Positions 11,216-25,150 of a stretch of 64,000 nucleotides of DNA are shown here, one piece after another. The notes under the pieces were generated by a model. The model saw only the letters and a program-made list of their open reading frames with translations. It was not told the DNA's origin and did not search any database. The DNA comes from Callaeas wilsoni. Lineage: Eukaryota; Chordata; Aves; Passeriformes; Callaeidae. The DNA is taken from contig VWPU01017639.1 in the NCBI GenBank assembly GCA_013398955.1, positions 308,395-372,394 of the forward strand, given 5' to 3'. How positions within the stretch are numbered: position 1 is the stretch's first letter; each line of letters starts with the position of its first letter. Made by a program: the position numbers and the translations under genes.

Positions 11216-14200
11216 GTTCCTGTTCCAGGACACAAGTAAAATTTATATCCCCAAATGGATAGCCACTACATTTAAAATAAAAAAGAAGAGAACTATAACA
11301 GCCTAGCTGCTTCTGCAGCTGTTCCAATGGCACCAAGTGCTATTGCAGCAAGCACCCTGGTTCTGGGCCAACCTGTGTGACTGCTTTGAAGAGGCTCCCC
11401 TGCCTTTATGAGGTGTGTATCACAGTTTGGGATACGTTGCGCCACCACGTTTCCCATGGGTGTTTCCTGGTAGCCCAAATGCTCTTTCCCTTTTATATTT
11501 ACAGTATCCATGTTTTAGGATTCTGTTTAAGAGCCTTAGAGCTCTTGGATGGCCAAGTCAAACAAGGAGTAGCTACAGCATGGGGACCTGTGTGCCAGTG
11601 TTGGGCTTTGTGGTTCTGAAATGAGTGCTGCTCCTTCTACAGGCCTTGAAAGCCAATAGCTGAGAGGGAGCAGATGCAGGAGGGCACTTTCCCCAGGGAC
11701 TGTAACAGCAACGTGCTTCCACTGCTCTTTCATGCCAGACCTAGAGGCAAGATTAAAAAGGATACATCTATTGGAAAGTCCAGGTCAGTGGATGCCGTGT
11801 CCTGTGGTAGTCTGGCACGTCCACGGTTGGTGGAGACACATCCCGCCTTCAGACTGTCAGCCTCATTTCTTCATCAGCCTTTTGCAGAGGCAGTGCCAAC
11901 GTGTTGAAGCTGAAGGGCTTTTTCCATTCTCTTTGTATCACGCACTGGGCTGTAGACTAAGCAGGTTCCAGTTGGGACATCCAATCCCTGAACATGTGAG
12001 ATCACACCAAGGAGCAAATCCCTACAGGGAGCAAAATTAGCAGGAAATAGCTATTACTCATGTGTCTTTTTACAAATAGTGCATCCTTTTAGAAAGCCAC
12101 ATCTGGGAAATGGAAAACTAGTGTTTGCAGCAGAAACCTTTATCTCTAGGAAAAGACAAGTTTCTTTTTTTTTTATGGTTTAATACAGAATCTTTGGACT
12201 GTTCTCCACTGTGTAATCTGTAGCTTGCTTAGTCTGTGGCTGGTTTTGCATATATTCTCTCAACTGTCATCTATTGGCACCAGAGACAATGTCAAGGGAA
12301 CAGATTTCTATGACAAATTAGTGCATAGAAGAAAGAGTTGGTGTGTGGTTGTGTCTTGTGCCAGAATGATTAATTCCAGAAAGACCCCTTAAATTCCAAT
12401 GAGTGCTTCAGAAAATAGAGTATTTTGATACTGGCCAGCTTGATTTAAGGCTACTAAAATTATTCAATTATGCTTCTACTTCATCTGAAGTACTTCTTGG
12501 CACTGTTGTAGGCTGCAGGGGGGAAAAAAAGGGTATGCAAAAATTTTTCTTCTTGCACACTGCTAGAAGAAAAGCAAGGCTGTGTTTGGTGTAACTTTGT
12601 CAGGGCCTGGTAAAACTGATCACAGTTAAAGTAAGCAAAAATGAGTCTGTCGTATGCAGCAAAAAAATTGCAGGTTTCCCTGGCTGTAACCCACAGTCTG
12701 ATGAATGAAAATCAAGAGCACTGGAGAACATCCTTTTTAAACCAAGTCTTTCTGAACATTAACAGCACTAAAACATTGCATGGGCTCGCATGTTCTACAG
12801 AAGAATTTCTATGTTTGTTCAGACTTATTAACAACACTTTAGTTTGCTTGATAACCAGTTGCAAAACTGAGACATGGGGTAAGTAAGGGCTGTGTTGATG
12901 GTCAAGAACAGAGTCAGAATCACAATTAAAAAACAATATCTAGGCTACGGAATGACATTTCTGAACCTAGTCCTGCAATTCATCTTGGAAAGATTGTCTT
13001 GCACAACCCCCATTTAATTTGTCCATATTTTCTTGTTGCTGTTAATCTGAAACCCCAGCTTTCAGGTGACAGTAGCTTGTGAAGAAATACAAGGAAGAGA
13101 AATAAGTTAAAAATATCACTACAAATGTAGTAACTAATTTTTTACTGCACAGAAATTCAGGAAACTTAGTCTTTCATTTCATGAGTATAACTTCCACTGT
13201 CAGAAGTGCCAATGGATGTGTTCAGCAAGGGTTTCTATCCATGGTGTGACTTTCTTTTGTGAAGTTCAACTGGTCATGGGACTATATTGTCAAGGACGAA
13301 GACTTATTTTAAGTCAATGTCTGCTTTAACTTGAATTAGTTTGCAAAGTCTGTGGTGGAGCCAGAAACCCTTGACACCAGCACAGCTCTTTAGGAAGGAA
13401 TGGCTGCTTAAGGGACTACTTTTAAGTAACCTTGCTCCTGCTGGGTGATGGCCAGCTTTGAAAGGCAGCCTGCCAGGTTGCTGTTTGAACCACGACTAAG
13501 AAAGGAATATAGGGATCCTAATGTCATTTAAATTTTCAGAGAGGAAAAACCAGGATACATTTAAGGTCAACAGTTTTTGTAAATATAGTCTATAATTTGA
13601 GTTTTCTTCTATAGTATTTGCAAAACAAACATTTTGTGAGCACAAGTCGCTTGCTGTAGTTCTACATTCCATTTTATATTTGCTTTACGCTCTGGAGTAG
13701 AAACTTTGGGTTCTCCTAGGAGCAAAAAACAAGTTTAAAACAGATAGTTAAATATAGTGAGAAATATGAAGGCCTGTGACGGGAAAAGAGAGAGGATGGC
13801 AGGCGGAAAGAACCCCCAGGGAATGTTAAGTGCACATGTAAGAATAGGACATATGATCCTTCTTTATTATTGTCCATTTAAAATTACAATGTGTTCCACT
13901 TAAAGTAGACATGCTAATAAAATAAGAAGAGTCATTTATAGTGGACAAATTCCAAAGACCAAAGCTGTGTCCTCATTTAAATTCTGCTCTTTTGTTAGGG
14001 CACCCTACTGACATAATTCTCTATTGTTTCTGCCATTATCGCTTGCTTAATGCAGGACATAGTGTCGGGAAATTCCTGTCTGGCACTTACAAGGTGTTTC
14101 TAAAAGGGGGAACAAAAGAGTCAAGAGCACACAGGGAGCAGGAAGAAGCTGCGGGAGGAAGTGGCAGCAGAGGGAGGAATTTGAGATAGTAGCAGGGGCT

Positions 14201-16099
14201 GGGGGAGTCAGGCAGACCAAGGGAAGAGGAGCAAGAACTGGGGGCAGGCAAAACCTCTCTGCGCTCCCTCTACAGTCCAAACTGTTACAGACAAATCTCT
14301 TAGGAGACTTAGCAAGCAGCTGGAGGATGGTGAAAATGCAACATTTCTGAGTATGGAGAGCCCCTCAGCTGGGAGGGCACGGGACAGAGCAGGAGGATCT
14401 GCTGGGGAAGAGAGGCTGTGTCACTGGGAAACTGGGGTTGGAAAGCTGGCTCCAGGAGAGTTTGATGGCAGTTTGATGCTGAGGATTTGTGGTGGTCAGT
14501 GAATGGGGAAAGAGTTGGTGTCAAGGCCATCCATTTCTCCTGATACTCTGGATATGAGGAGCAAGACATCCTAGCTTGCACTAGCCTGGACATAAGAAGA
14601 TTACTCTGCACTGTCATTTGTTAATAACAATGTTGTTTTCGGTCATATAATTAGAAAATACATCTTGCTTTGCCTCCAAGCACTGTCACCTTATTGCATT
14701 TGCACATTTTTCATATTTCAAGCGAACTGACCAGATAACATTAATGAATATATTAGATAGGCAGGCACTTTTAAGGAAAAATAATAAACATACTTGTATA
14801 TTAAAAAGTTAATTCAGTCTGGAGCCAAACAGGTAATTTTCCCTTCAGCATTTTTTCACTCAGCTAAGACAGGTTGGACTAGGAGTGCAGTCACCCTGTC
14901 TACGCTCTTGGCTTGGCTTGCATACCAGGGGCGAATTTTCTTCAGAGACAGACAGCAAGATGATCTGATTGGCCTCGGTCCAGGGCATGCTCACAAAGGG
15001 CCCTTTGATGGAGGGCTCCTTGGTGAGCCCTGTACCAAAAGCTGCCTGCCACCCTCCTTTCAAAGATACCCATTTACAGTAATTCAGGGAGGGGGAGAAG
15101 GGAAATAAATAAAGAGACGTGAAATAGGGGGGTTGCCACAAGAATAATTACGTTACTGGGCTTGGAGGGGGTAGGGAAGAGGAGGGGGGAGTTATTAAGT
15201 AAACTGCTGGATGTTGAAGTAGCTGTTTGGCAACAATGCAAGAACATAAGGCATTTGCAATTAAGCTCATTAAAGCTTCATCATTTTGCTTATCAATCTT
15301 TTCTGAAAAGGGTGGGGTGAAGCACCATATATTAAAACATGGCTGCTTTTATAGATAAGGAGTGATCACTGCCTGTTTGACTCTCTGAGCTGCCCTGTAG
15401 TACCCATCCTGTGATGGCATACATGATTAGCTGATTTAACTCTCTCTTGTACACAGGCAGGTCATTTATAGAAGATGGTTATTGTGTCCCTGCACTCCAC
15501 TGCTGCAACATCCAGGCTAGGCAATTGTTCCTCCTTGCTTTTCTCTCATTTGGTACCCAGATGTGGTCTCTGCCTATCTGTCAATTTCGATCCCGTTTGT
15601 TCTCAAAACAGTGGCTTTTGGAAGCAGATTTACTGAAGCCTCCACACCTTGGAATAAGGAGAAGGTGAACTGGGTTATCAGAGCCATTGCTTCCTCGGTC
15701 CATGGGGGATGTCCTCTGACTGAAGCCCATACTATTCCATGCTAATCAGAGGCTTTGAGTTTCAATGGAAATAACAGTAATTTGAAGATGTATTAGTGGA
15801 TAGAACTGATCTGAGCCATTCCGGATCTCTTGGAGACCTCAGCCTGCCTGAACTGACTTTTAACAGGGCCTCTTCTGGCTGAGGGACAGTGAAGTGCGTG
15901 AGTTGACTGGCAGAGCCATCAGAGCAACCGTCTTGGTGTGAAAGCCTTGCAGTAAGAGCAGCAACACTGCTTTCTGCTTTGGAGCTGCTTCCCAGGGTAC
16001 AAGGAGTGAGATCTGGGAAGAAATCAGGTCTGTCTTCTTCTGGTAATGTAAAAGTCAACATGTGCCACTGCAGATTATTGCAGGTAGTAGGGGTGTAAA
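11216..16099. other. Intronic DNA without recognised genes
   Basis: No exon recognised. The + strand is purine-rich at about 14100-14260 (many gga/gag/gca steps). A canonical G-quadruplex motif lies at 15158-15189. Several short open frames exist but have no family resemblance. Confidence 0.6.
15158..15189 (+). other. G-quadruplex motif
   Basis: Four G-runs of 3, 5, 3 and 6 bases are separated by loops of 6, 2 and 7 bases (cttgga, ta, aagagga), which meets the usual G3+N1-7 rule. It lies in intronic DNA on the sense strand of VTI1A, so it could form in DNA or pre-mRNA. Folding is predicted from the pattern only. Confidence 0.7.
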
Positions 16100-16300
16100 G
16101 ACAGCATTTCAGATATAGATACCTCTCATCGTCCAAGAGCTTCAGAGCACTGTACATGTGGGCTAAGCCCTCCACCATCCCTTTGTGGGAGGTGAGCTTT
16201 ACTTTCATTTTCCAAATGGAAAAGTTCTGGCACAGAGGTAACCACAGGAGGCACACTGGGTGTCTGGGGCAGGTCTGAACCCAGAAGTCCTGGTTCTGTC
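16100..16300 (-). mobile_element. Old MIR/CORE-SINE-like element
   Basis: On the minus strand the parts occur in MIR order: ccaggacttctgggttcag at about 16281-16296, then ggttacctctgtgccag, then ttccatttggaaaatgaaag (the 'cagtttccccatctgtaaaatgggg' region), and finally gctctgaagctcttggacga near 16130-16150, which resembles the 'gctttgagatccttggatga' 3' part common in sauropsid copies. The minus-strand open frames over 15762-16332 overlap this element and are probably chance. Confidence 0.65.
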
Positions 16301-19300
16301 AAGTCCAGTTTCTCCAGTATGGCCTTGACCATGCAGCTCTGATATATCCTCTGTGTTTAGGTTGACAGCAACTATACTGAGTTTCAGATTTGTCTTGCAA
16401 AAATAATTGATTTTTTCTTGCTTCATTTGTTTCTGGTAGCAGCTCTTTTCCATTTGTGATACTTAGTGACTGAGAGGTGGGACCTTGTTTAGAAGTGGCT
16501 CTTTCTATAATAAGTTTCTTTAATTACTTTTTCTATTTTCTGCACAATATATTGTCAATATAGTGTTAAAACTTATTTTAACTTTGAAAGAAGGGAAAGG
16601 AAGCAAAAAAAAAAAAGAGAAGCAGAGGGAAATAGTGATATGAAGAAGGGTATGGAAGGAGTAGCACCACTAATACAAACATGTAGGTCATATTGCCATG
16701 TGGGAATGGAAGCCAGCTTGAACTTTAATTCTTAGTTTGATCAAGGTAGTGTAAAATCAAACCCCAGAGGATTTCCAATGGAGAAACTGGATTTATATTT
16801 TACATATGAGCTGTAGTTGAAGCCAAATGTTCATTCCACTCAAATTGTGTAGGTGGATTACTTTACTTCCAGCCTTGAAGTATCATGTTTTTAGCTGCTA
16901 ATAAACTTAATAAAATCCATTTCTTATTTCCCCTGGTGTACTGTGTTCATGAGCCTTGATGTGCCATAAGAGCAATGCTGTCCAGAAAACTCATTTATCA
17001 AGAAACAGACAAATTATGTGTATGAATAAGTCAAGAAGAAGAAGAATATATGCACCACTCTTTCATTGCTCATACCAGAACTGCCAGATTCCTTTTTTCT
17101 TCTGACTTACAACTGGACCAAAGAGTTGAGAAAACTTAATAAATTGTCACGTCATCAACCTAATAGAGAACTAAGATATGTACAGGTTGTTTTCTGGCGT
17201 TTTTTAAATTGTTCCTTTCCCAATTAAAAATATCTTTCCATACCAACAAGCTTCCAGCTTTGCCTTAGCTCCCAGAACCAGACCTGCCATTTCACACAAT
17301 GTGTGATCAGTCAACGGTTCATTGCCACTGGAATTCACTGAAGCCAAAAATTTACAAAACTGAATGAGGGATTAGACATTTATGTAGATAACAAAAATAT
17401 CTAGCATTAATGTAGCTAATACAAACAAAGAGAGCACTGAGAAGGAGATAAAACCTCACTTTTGAAAGATATTAGATAATGTCTAGTATTTAGAATTGGA
17501 GTGAGACTTCCTTGGGCACTTCCTTCCAGGAGGAGGTAGACTGTCTCGTGGTATCCTTGAACTTTACTTTGACATGTTCAGTCTTGGATACTGAGTTGGA
17601 AGAGCTGTAACTGGTTATACACAGCAATAACTGTCTTTCTACTCCATGCACATTTTCTGATGTCCCACAGTTAGCTAGATGAGATAATCCAAAGAGAGCC
17701 CTTTAGCCCACAGTTTTAAATTCAATCACTGGCCAGCAAGAGGTGCCAGGTGAACGAAGACATCAGTGAGGGTGAGCAATGTACTGAGTTAAATGTTGTC
17801 TTCAAGACTCAGAGGTACAGAGTTGGATGGAAGCTTCGCTGCAGGCAAAGCCATTTCTCTCAGCCCCTTCATATCCCCCACAGGCAATGAAATGTCACCC
17901 CTTTCTTTCAAAATGTGGCTGTGGCACATTGCTGGAGCACAATGAATTCATCACTTCACTAAATGGATTTATTGGGGAGAGTTGGGAGAGGAAATAATCT
18001 TTAAAAAGATTTAGGGTAAACAAAAGAGTAAAAAAGAGTGGGAAACAAACTGCTTTATGGTAACAAGGAGTGGGAACCAGACAAGGAAGGAAAACAGAGG
18101 GGGTAAGAGGCCTCAGGTACAGAGGAAGAAGTAAGATCTTAGGTAGAAACAGAAGGGTAAGGCAGGGTTGAACATATAAACAAAGGGTTTAAGAGAAAAA
18201 GCAATATGACTTTTGAAGCTTTTAATGCACATCTGACCCAAATCATCTGTCCTTTCAGAGTCAGCCCATCACCTCCCTTGTTTAGACTTTATTTTTCCTT
18301 GGAGATCTGTAATCCTTGCTCTAAAGCGCTCCTGACTTGGTGGACATGTGTTGTGTTAGTAAATGCTGCTATTGAAGTCAGCAGACTTGTTAAAACTTGT
18401 GCTTTTGCTGCAGTGATGGAGTTTGTGGTGAGCGAGGAGTGCAAGCCCGGTCATTCCTCCTGGTATATGTGCAGCCTGGAAGGGGTTCAGGGAGAGGGGG
18501 AAGGGCCAGGCAGCTTGACAGCAGTTTTCCCACCTCTCTGTTGGCCATAGCAGAGGGTTTCTCATGGAATCTCTTTGTAGGGGGAGTAGGGGTTATCAAG
18601 AGCACAGAGTTTTTCTTTTCAGCAAACAAAAATTGCCACTGAAAGCTCTTTCCAGAACTTAATACAACCTGAGGCAATACTCCTTCTGCAGAAACCACAA
18701 ACAAATCCATGCACGTGTATTTAAGAAAGGACTCCAGACTCATCTGAGCAGATCACAGGGAACTGTAGGGTTGCAGGGAGTCTAAAGCCACTGTTGGTGG
18801 CATTGGGCTCTGTTGGCTTTGGTCAATCATTGAGGGCCAGTCCTTTGACTTCTTCAAGGGGCTTGTTTTGGTCTGCTTCAGTAGAAAAGGTTGAGGAACG
18901 GGGAAGATGGAAGTTGACCATGTTACATTTAGAGTTTATCAGTTCTCTTCTGCAAATGTTTTCACAGAGAAAATTAAGTTTCTCTTAAAGATTAAATCCA
19001 CTCACAAGCAATGAGTGCACATAAAGTGATGGACCCTTCCAATGTATTTGCAGAAGACAAGCATTTACCAATCTTTTTCTGGTACAGGGCTTTTGTTTCA
19101 CATTGAAAAATAAATTTTAAAAAAGTTTGTTGGCTTTTAAAAGATAATTCTCTTTTCAGTTTCCCTTATTCCCACTCTCCACTGCATCCCTGATAGATAT
19201 TATATATTCCTTAGAAAAATATTTCATTTGGGAAGGGTAAAACCACAGTCAGGTTTTTGCACATCATTTTCGTGAGTGTTGTGTAGATGTTCTGTGGACC

Positions 19301-22300
19301 AGAAAAAGTCAAGGTGCCGTCACTCTGTGTTCTGATTAGTGTGTGCATGAAAGAGAGAAAGAGAAAATGGAACCTGCTCTTCAATACTAAAATCCAGCAT
19401 TGTTGGAGAATCGAACACAGAGATTTTAAATTGAGCTTCTGCATCTATTTCTTTCTCCCTGAAGAATCTGTTGGCCTGAAGTTGTGTAACTCTCTAATGA
19501 AGTCGTTGTGGGGGTCTTTGCTATCCTGGAAAATAAAAGACTAGAAAATTGCAGTGCAAAGCTCATGTTTGCTAAAGTGATCAACATTAAATGGTGTGTG
19601 GGTTATCTCAGAGTATAATCAGCATAGCTGATTTGAATAGAGCTGTCTTTAAAATAGAGATCTGCTGGTTAAGATTTGTTTTCATTTAGGTCTTACTTTC
19701 AGCAATAGGATTAGCCTAAGGTCTATATATCTACAGTCTCTTGTATAAACAAGCAGCTTAAACAAAACTACCATTATTATACTGATTTAGGGAGAGAGAA
19801 AAGCCTTGTTTGGTTTATTGAGTTAAGATCATGTGTGTGACAAATAAAGCCTTCCTTTAAATGTAAGTTTTGTCCCATTCAATATAGTAAGTTTTCTTGA
19901 ATAAAAAAAATTACAAAGGCAAACATTATTCTTAATGCCAATTCAATTTGTCACCTCCAGGTTTAAATCCCATAGGCTGGTGAAATACGTGCTATTTCAT
20001 CCAGTTGAGCAACAAGGCAGCTGATATCACCATATTTATCACCATCAGGGTGATATAATCAATTTACTTCTTGCTATAAGAACTGCCATTACACTTCCTT
20101 TTTCTACCTTTTACTCAATGGCCTTATTAAACTCTTTTCAATGCTGATTTATTGCAGCCGTGGATAATGTTGTGTTCTGTGGTGCTTTCCCCACAAGGAA
20201 CTTCAATTGCTGTTGTCGTTCCGTTGTCTTTTTTGTTTTATTCAGCACATCAGGTTTTATTTACTATCTTAAAGTGTCTCGTAAATAAAATAAAACATGG
20301 AAGTTCTGAGCTCAGTTAGCAACTTGAGATCTAATGAGGGGTGGCTGATCATTTAGGCTATGGATGCCATGGGTCTTATTTCATACAACAGCAAGCAGGG
20401 CACGCATGTTTCTGAGTCCCCATCACAGGAGGTGCTGTGAGCTTAAAATTGGTTTGTGACCAAAGAAGGACTGAAAAGCAAGGTGGGAAAGTGCTGTGGA
20501 ACAGAACCAATCTGAAAATGTTTGAGGTCTTTCTTAATATCTAAGCAGTTCAGATGCTGAATTTGAAACAGGAAGGAGGTCAAGGAACTGTTTCAATTTG
20601 CCACAAAACCAGTTAGGTTAAACTATTATTAAATGAATGTGAATGAACTCGTCTCCTTTTTAGTCCAGTCATGCCAGGTCAGGTTGTAAGGCCCACAGAG
20701 CTGCATCTTTGCAGAATTCCTGGAAGTGGGTAAAGTTAATGGTGGACGCAAGAATTTCCAAGTGCACAAGTTGGCATAGCAGTCCAGGAGGACCTCTGAA
20801 TAAAAGCAATCATACCAGCAATGATCGTATAGTCTGCTCTCATAAGTGCCTTTTAAAATACTTGAAGTTTTTATGGATGATCCCTAAAATATTATGCTAG
20901 CAAGATAGCAACGTATTTAAACTGTCAGCAACTGACCCTGGATCATTGGTTAGAAATATTGCATTTGCTCGTTGTGGTCTATTTGCTGCTGGTGTTTGCA
21001 GCTGAGAGCTGAGTGGACTTGATGGTGTCACCTCACTGAAAGTAAATTTCACCTTCACCACAGAACTCGATTGCAGGTTGTGAATATTATTTAAATGGAA
21101 ATTATTTCCTTATAAGAAGTCTCACAGAAGCGTTGGGTTTTTTCCCAGGCTGACTTTTTAATATTTATTTTGTATTGTTCTCCCTTTTATCCTTAATTTG
21201 GGGCTAAATTAGATCCGTCAGTGTCTCTTTAAATTTATTCCTCGCTGACTAATTTATTTTAGCTAACTTGTTTCAGGACAAGTGTAGAATACTTACTGCA
21301 CAAAAGAGGAAATTCAGATCAATCTCAGTCTGCTTAGAAAATTAATCAATTTGCAAGTTACATCTAACTTAATTCTGTCATTTAAAGCAGGCATTGAATT
21401 TCCTTTCCCATGTTACACAGACGCGGGAAGGTAACGCAGTCTCCATTGGCAAAGGACTAATTCACTTGCCCTGTACTCTGTGTTGAGGCCATTAAAGGAC
21501 TGTACTTAGAAAACAGCTGCTTTATGTGTGTGTGCCAGTATCTCATTTTCCACATATGTAACAGATCAAAACATTTAGATTGGGTTGATCCAGTCTATCA
21601 TGACGGAGAGATTTTGAAGCGGCACGAGTAAATAAGAGCCTCGCTTGGCGGGAGGACGCCTTTGCCCTGATCCTGAGGAGCTATTGGTAGGCACCACCCC
21701 AATTAAAGCAGACTGGGCCATGCAAGCTTTGCACGGATTCTTTTCCAGAGCCAATTAGCTGCAGAACATTTGGTAGAAAGGAACAAATCACTGAAAACTC
21801 AGCCCTGTACAATGTTATCATTTATGTTCAGTGCTAGTCTGGTGCTCAAGAGTGTTTCTTTTTGTTATACCTCTGCAGACCTGCTGGAAAGAAAAATGTT
21901 TCCTGCTTCTTGTTTGGCCTATATATTCTAGAGCCACATTGTTCTGCGTTATCACCTTAAGAAGCAGTTAAGATTAAAGTGAGATAGCACACATTTGAGT
22001 TTAGAAAGCAGCCAGAGAAGCTGTACAACTTTTATGGTCTTCGTCCAAAGTGCATTTAAGTGTGGGACTGTTTTTCAGAAAATTGAATTAAAATGTAATT
22101 TCTCAACTGCTCTGTATTTCCATTTACACTCTTCATCCTCTAAATCTGTGCCATGATATGGCTGTCTACTGTTGGCTAGGGTTCCTGGGCCAGCTCTCAA
22201 GAATATGGAAATCAGAGAACTAAAAAGAGGAAGAGGATGCTTTGGCAAGCTTATGTTTATTGGTTACGGATAGTTGGCTATCACTGTGGTACCCCTTGGG

Positions 22301-25120
22301 AGTATCACCCGCCAAAATCCAGAACTCCGTTTCAGAGGGGATTATTTCAAGGAGCAGAAGCAATTGCAGAGTAGTGTAGCAGGCAGTGCTGTGAAGAGTG
22401 ATGCAATTTTTTGGAAGTTCTGCCTCGCTGTGGCTGTATGCCTGGGAATTACTGTACTTATTCATGTATGAGTGAAGAAACCTAGGTACTTAGAGAAAAA
22501 TGCTGTTATTTGATTACTAGTATGGACAATTGTTACTATGCTTGAAAATAAGACCATCAAATTAGTTTGTGAAGAGAGGAGAGGGATTTGCATGCAGTGC
22601 AATAAACAAGGAAAGAAGACACAAGGTAAAAAAAGTCAAATTTTTAGCCTACACTTGATTGATGTCTCTTTAAAATAATTCTAATTTTTTTTCCTGTGAT
22701 TGCTAAAGATTACTAGTTTTATTTTAAAAAATTAAATAGGTAGTATAATTACACAGTAGACCCAAATTGGGAAGCCATTTCATGCTCTGTTGGTGTCACT
22801 CTAGAAAATTCCTGGTGGACAGGCAGCCAGGGTGATGCTGTGGCTTGAATAAGAGGGCTGAGGACAGGCACGACTCAGCTGTGCCAGCTGTGTGCAGAGC
22901 TGGCTGCAGTGGGGCCAGGGGGGCCTCAATCAAGAAGCTGAGCAGTGAAGAAAAAAGCAAGTAGGCTGGATAATGCTGTGAAGCTGATAATTAATATTTC
23001 TGAAGATGTTAGGAAATGAGAGGTTGGGAATCCTTTGGTGTCTCTGTAGTTGTCTTCTTCTGTATTGGTCAGAAGCAGAATATGGGCAAGAACTTAATGA
23101 AATTCTGCATTGCTGTGCTCATAAACAGCTATTTCTCCTTCTACAGTCCCTCTTCGTATGAGTTTCTTAAGATTGGCTAATGAGATTCACTTTTATCTCA
23201 GGATCTTTAACGACTCCCAAAAGACCAGGAGCTTAGTTTTAAATCTCATCAGCAAAGCAGAGCAGCTTCCAGCAGCAGAGTGCTTCCTGACAGCGTCATG
23301 GAGCTTGCTGCAAAACTGGCTCAGAAAGAAAAAGGATGCCAGCACTAGATCCAACGCTGTTGCTTTTGGCAGGTCCTGGATGTTCGGTCTCTGCCTTCCA
23401 CTCATGGAGTTTCCAGCATTGCACTGCTGTGTGTTGTGTCCTACTGCCAGGTCAGGAACTGCCATGCGTGCTTAGGTTTGAACTCCATTGTCATGTTTGC
23501 ACATGATACACAAAATGGAACTGTAGGAGTTTTGTTACCATATTTGAAATAGGTGCTTGAAAAATACAGATGTGTTATTGCCTCTGCTTGTTACAAAAAC
23601 TGCATCAACATGTCACAGTGATTGACTGAGTCTTCAGGAAGTTAGTGAATAAAAACAGTCACATGTCACAAGAAACCTCAAGGATGACTCAGGACTCAGA
23701 AACTGTGCAGGTTTTTTTACTCAAATGCAGAGTAACTCCATTTTGCTAACAAGGTGCCAGACAATGGCATATGGTCACCTCTGATGGTACATTGCCAGAG
23801 AGCTGTAAGGCACCAGGTGCATCCCTGGTGGGTTCAAATTACTTTCAGTGAATTCTGAATCTGAAATTTTCAGATGTGAATAGTGCTTTTGATGACACAA
23901 TTTTGGGTACTGAAATTGACACTATTAAAGAAAAGTTATCTTTTAAAAGGACAGATATTCATCTGATAATGAAAATTAAGCCTTTTTACAGGACTGAGCC
24001 CTCAGAAACTCTGGCTCACCACCTCACTTACTATTCTTGAAAATATGTCCTAATTCCCAAGCAGCTCTTTTATTTGATGCGTATATGCTTTACATATGAC
24101 TCTATAGAAAGGGGTATTTTAAAACAAAGTAATTTGGCATATTTAAAAAGGAAAAGGAATGGAAAGGAGAAGGGAAGAGCAGTACTTAGAAGCAATCAAA
24201 TAACCTCAAATTTGAGGTCATGTTCTAAATGAAAAGTATAACTTTTTTTTCCCCAAAAAGCTCATGAGTCCTTTTGGGGCAGGAAGACTTGAACAGAATT
24301 TGGAAACTTCAATAGAAATTGCTTCCTCAATCCTTAGAAACATTGAAGTTCCTGAAAGCCGTACTTTTGAATTTAAAAGCTGAGACTAAATGCATTTGTC
24401 CATAGAGGAGAGGAACTGAGAGCTGTGAAATGAACTTCATCCCTTCCTCTCTTCTGATAAAAAGCAGTATCAAAATTACCATTGAAAATCTAATTTTTTT
24501 GAAAAAACTATGGCAACCAACCATTCAGGGTGAGGTTCTCCATCTTCAGGGTGAGAGCATGTTCCGAATATATCCATTCCAGCACTCACATGCCCTTTCC
24601 TATGGGTTGAGATCCAAGTGTGACCCCTCTCCTTATCAAGTTAAATAACCAGGATTTTCCTTCTTTTAGAAAGGATAGATAAACCAAGTATCCCAGGATG
24701 AGCTAATGCTTAGTGGGTTTTCCCTTGTTAATTCCCAAGAATCTGCTCATCCAAATGAAAAAAAAGATTCCCCTTGGCTCCAGTGAGGTTCTCAAGAACC
24801 CCTAAAGCCCAAAAGGAGCAAAATGAGCATCCATTATTGAAAGCCAGTAGGCTTTCTGTTCACCTCTCAGGGTTGTTTCTTGAAGTCTGTTCCTGGTTGT
24901 GGAGGGTGAAAGGCACCTTAGACCATGGCCACACCTTCTTTTCCACTCAAAAGTGTCCGTGCCCCCCCCCATTTGCTTGCTACCCCCTCCTCAGATGGGA
25001 CAGGTTGGTCTGACCTCCCTCACCTCGCTCATGAGATCAGCTCGGCCTAAGCCTGGGACACATTTCATTCATCTTTCCCGTGCTAACGCCATGGCTTAGT
25101 TCTGCCTTGTTGCCCAAGCC
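16301..25120. other. Intronic DNA without recognised genes
   Basis: No exon recognised. The stretch 21000-21750 is dense in AT-rich homeodomain-like cores (taatt, aattaaag) interspersed with GC pieces such as gcttggcgggagg near 21647, which gives it the look of a conserved non-coding element. The GC-rich stretch at 24950-25120 has a C-run at 24962-24970. Other open frames are short and unrecognised. Confidence 0.55.
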
Positions 25121-25150
25121 TTCCCTTCCCTTCCCTTCCCTTCCCTTCCC
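25121..25150 (+). repeat. (TTCCC)6 microsatellite
   Basis: Six uninterrupted copies of ttccc. It sits inside a locally GC-rich, pyrimidine-rich stretch. Confidence 0.95.

Noticed and set aside
15762..16332. Minus-strand open frames of up to 164 codons
   Set aside because: They overlap a MIR-like SINE and show no protein family resemblance.
22274..22471. 65-codon frame ending in a hydrophobic segment, at first sight like a tail-anchored protein
   Set aside because: No recognisable family, and a single hydrophobic run in a short frame is common by chance.
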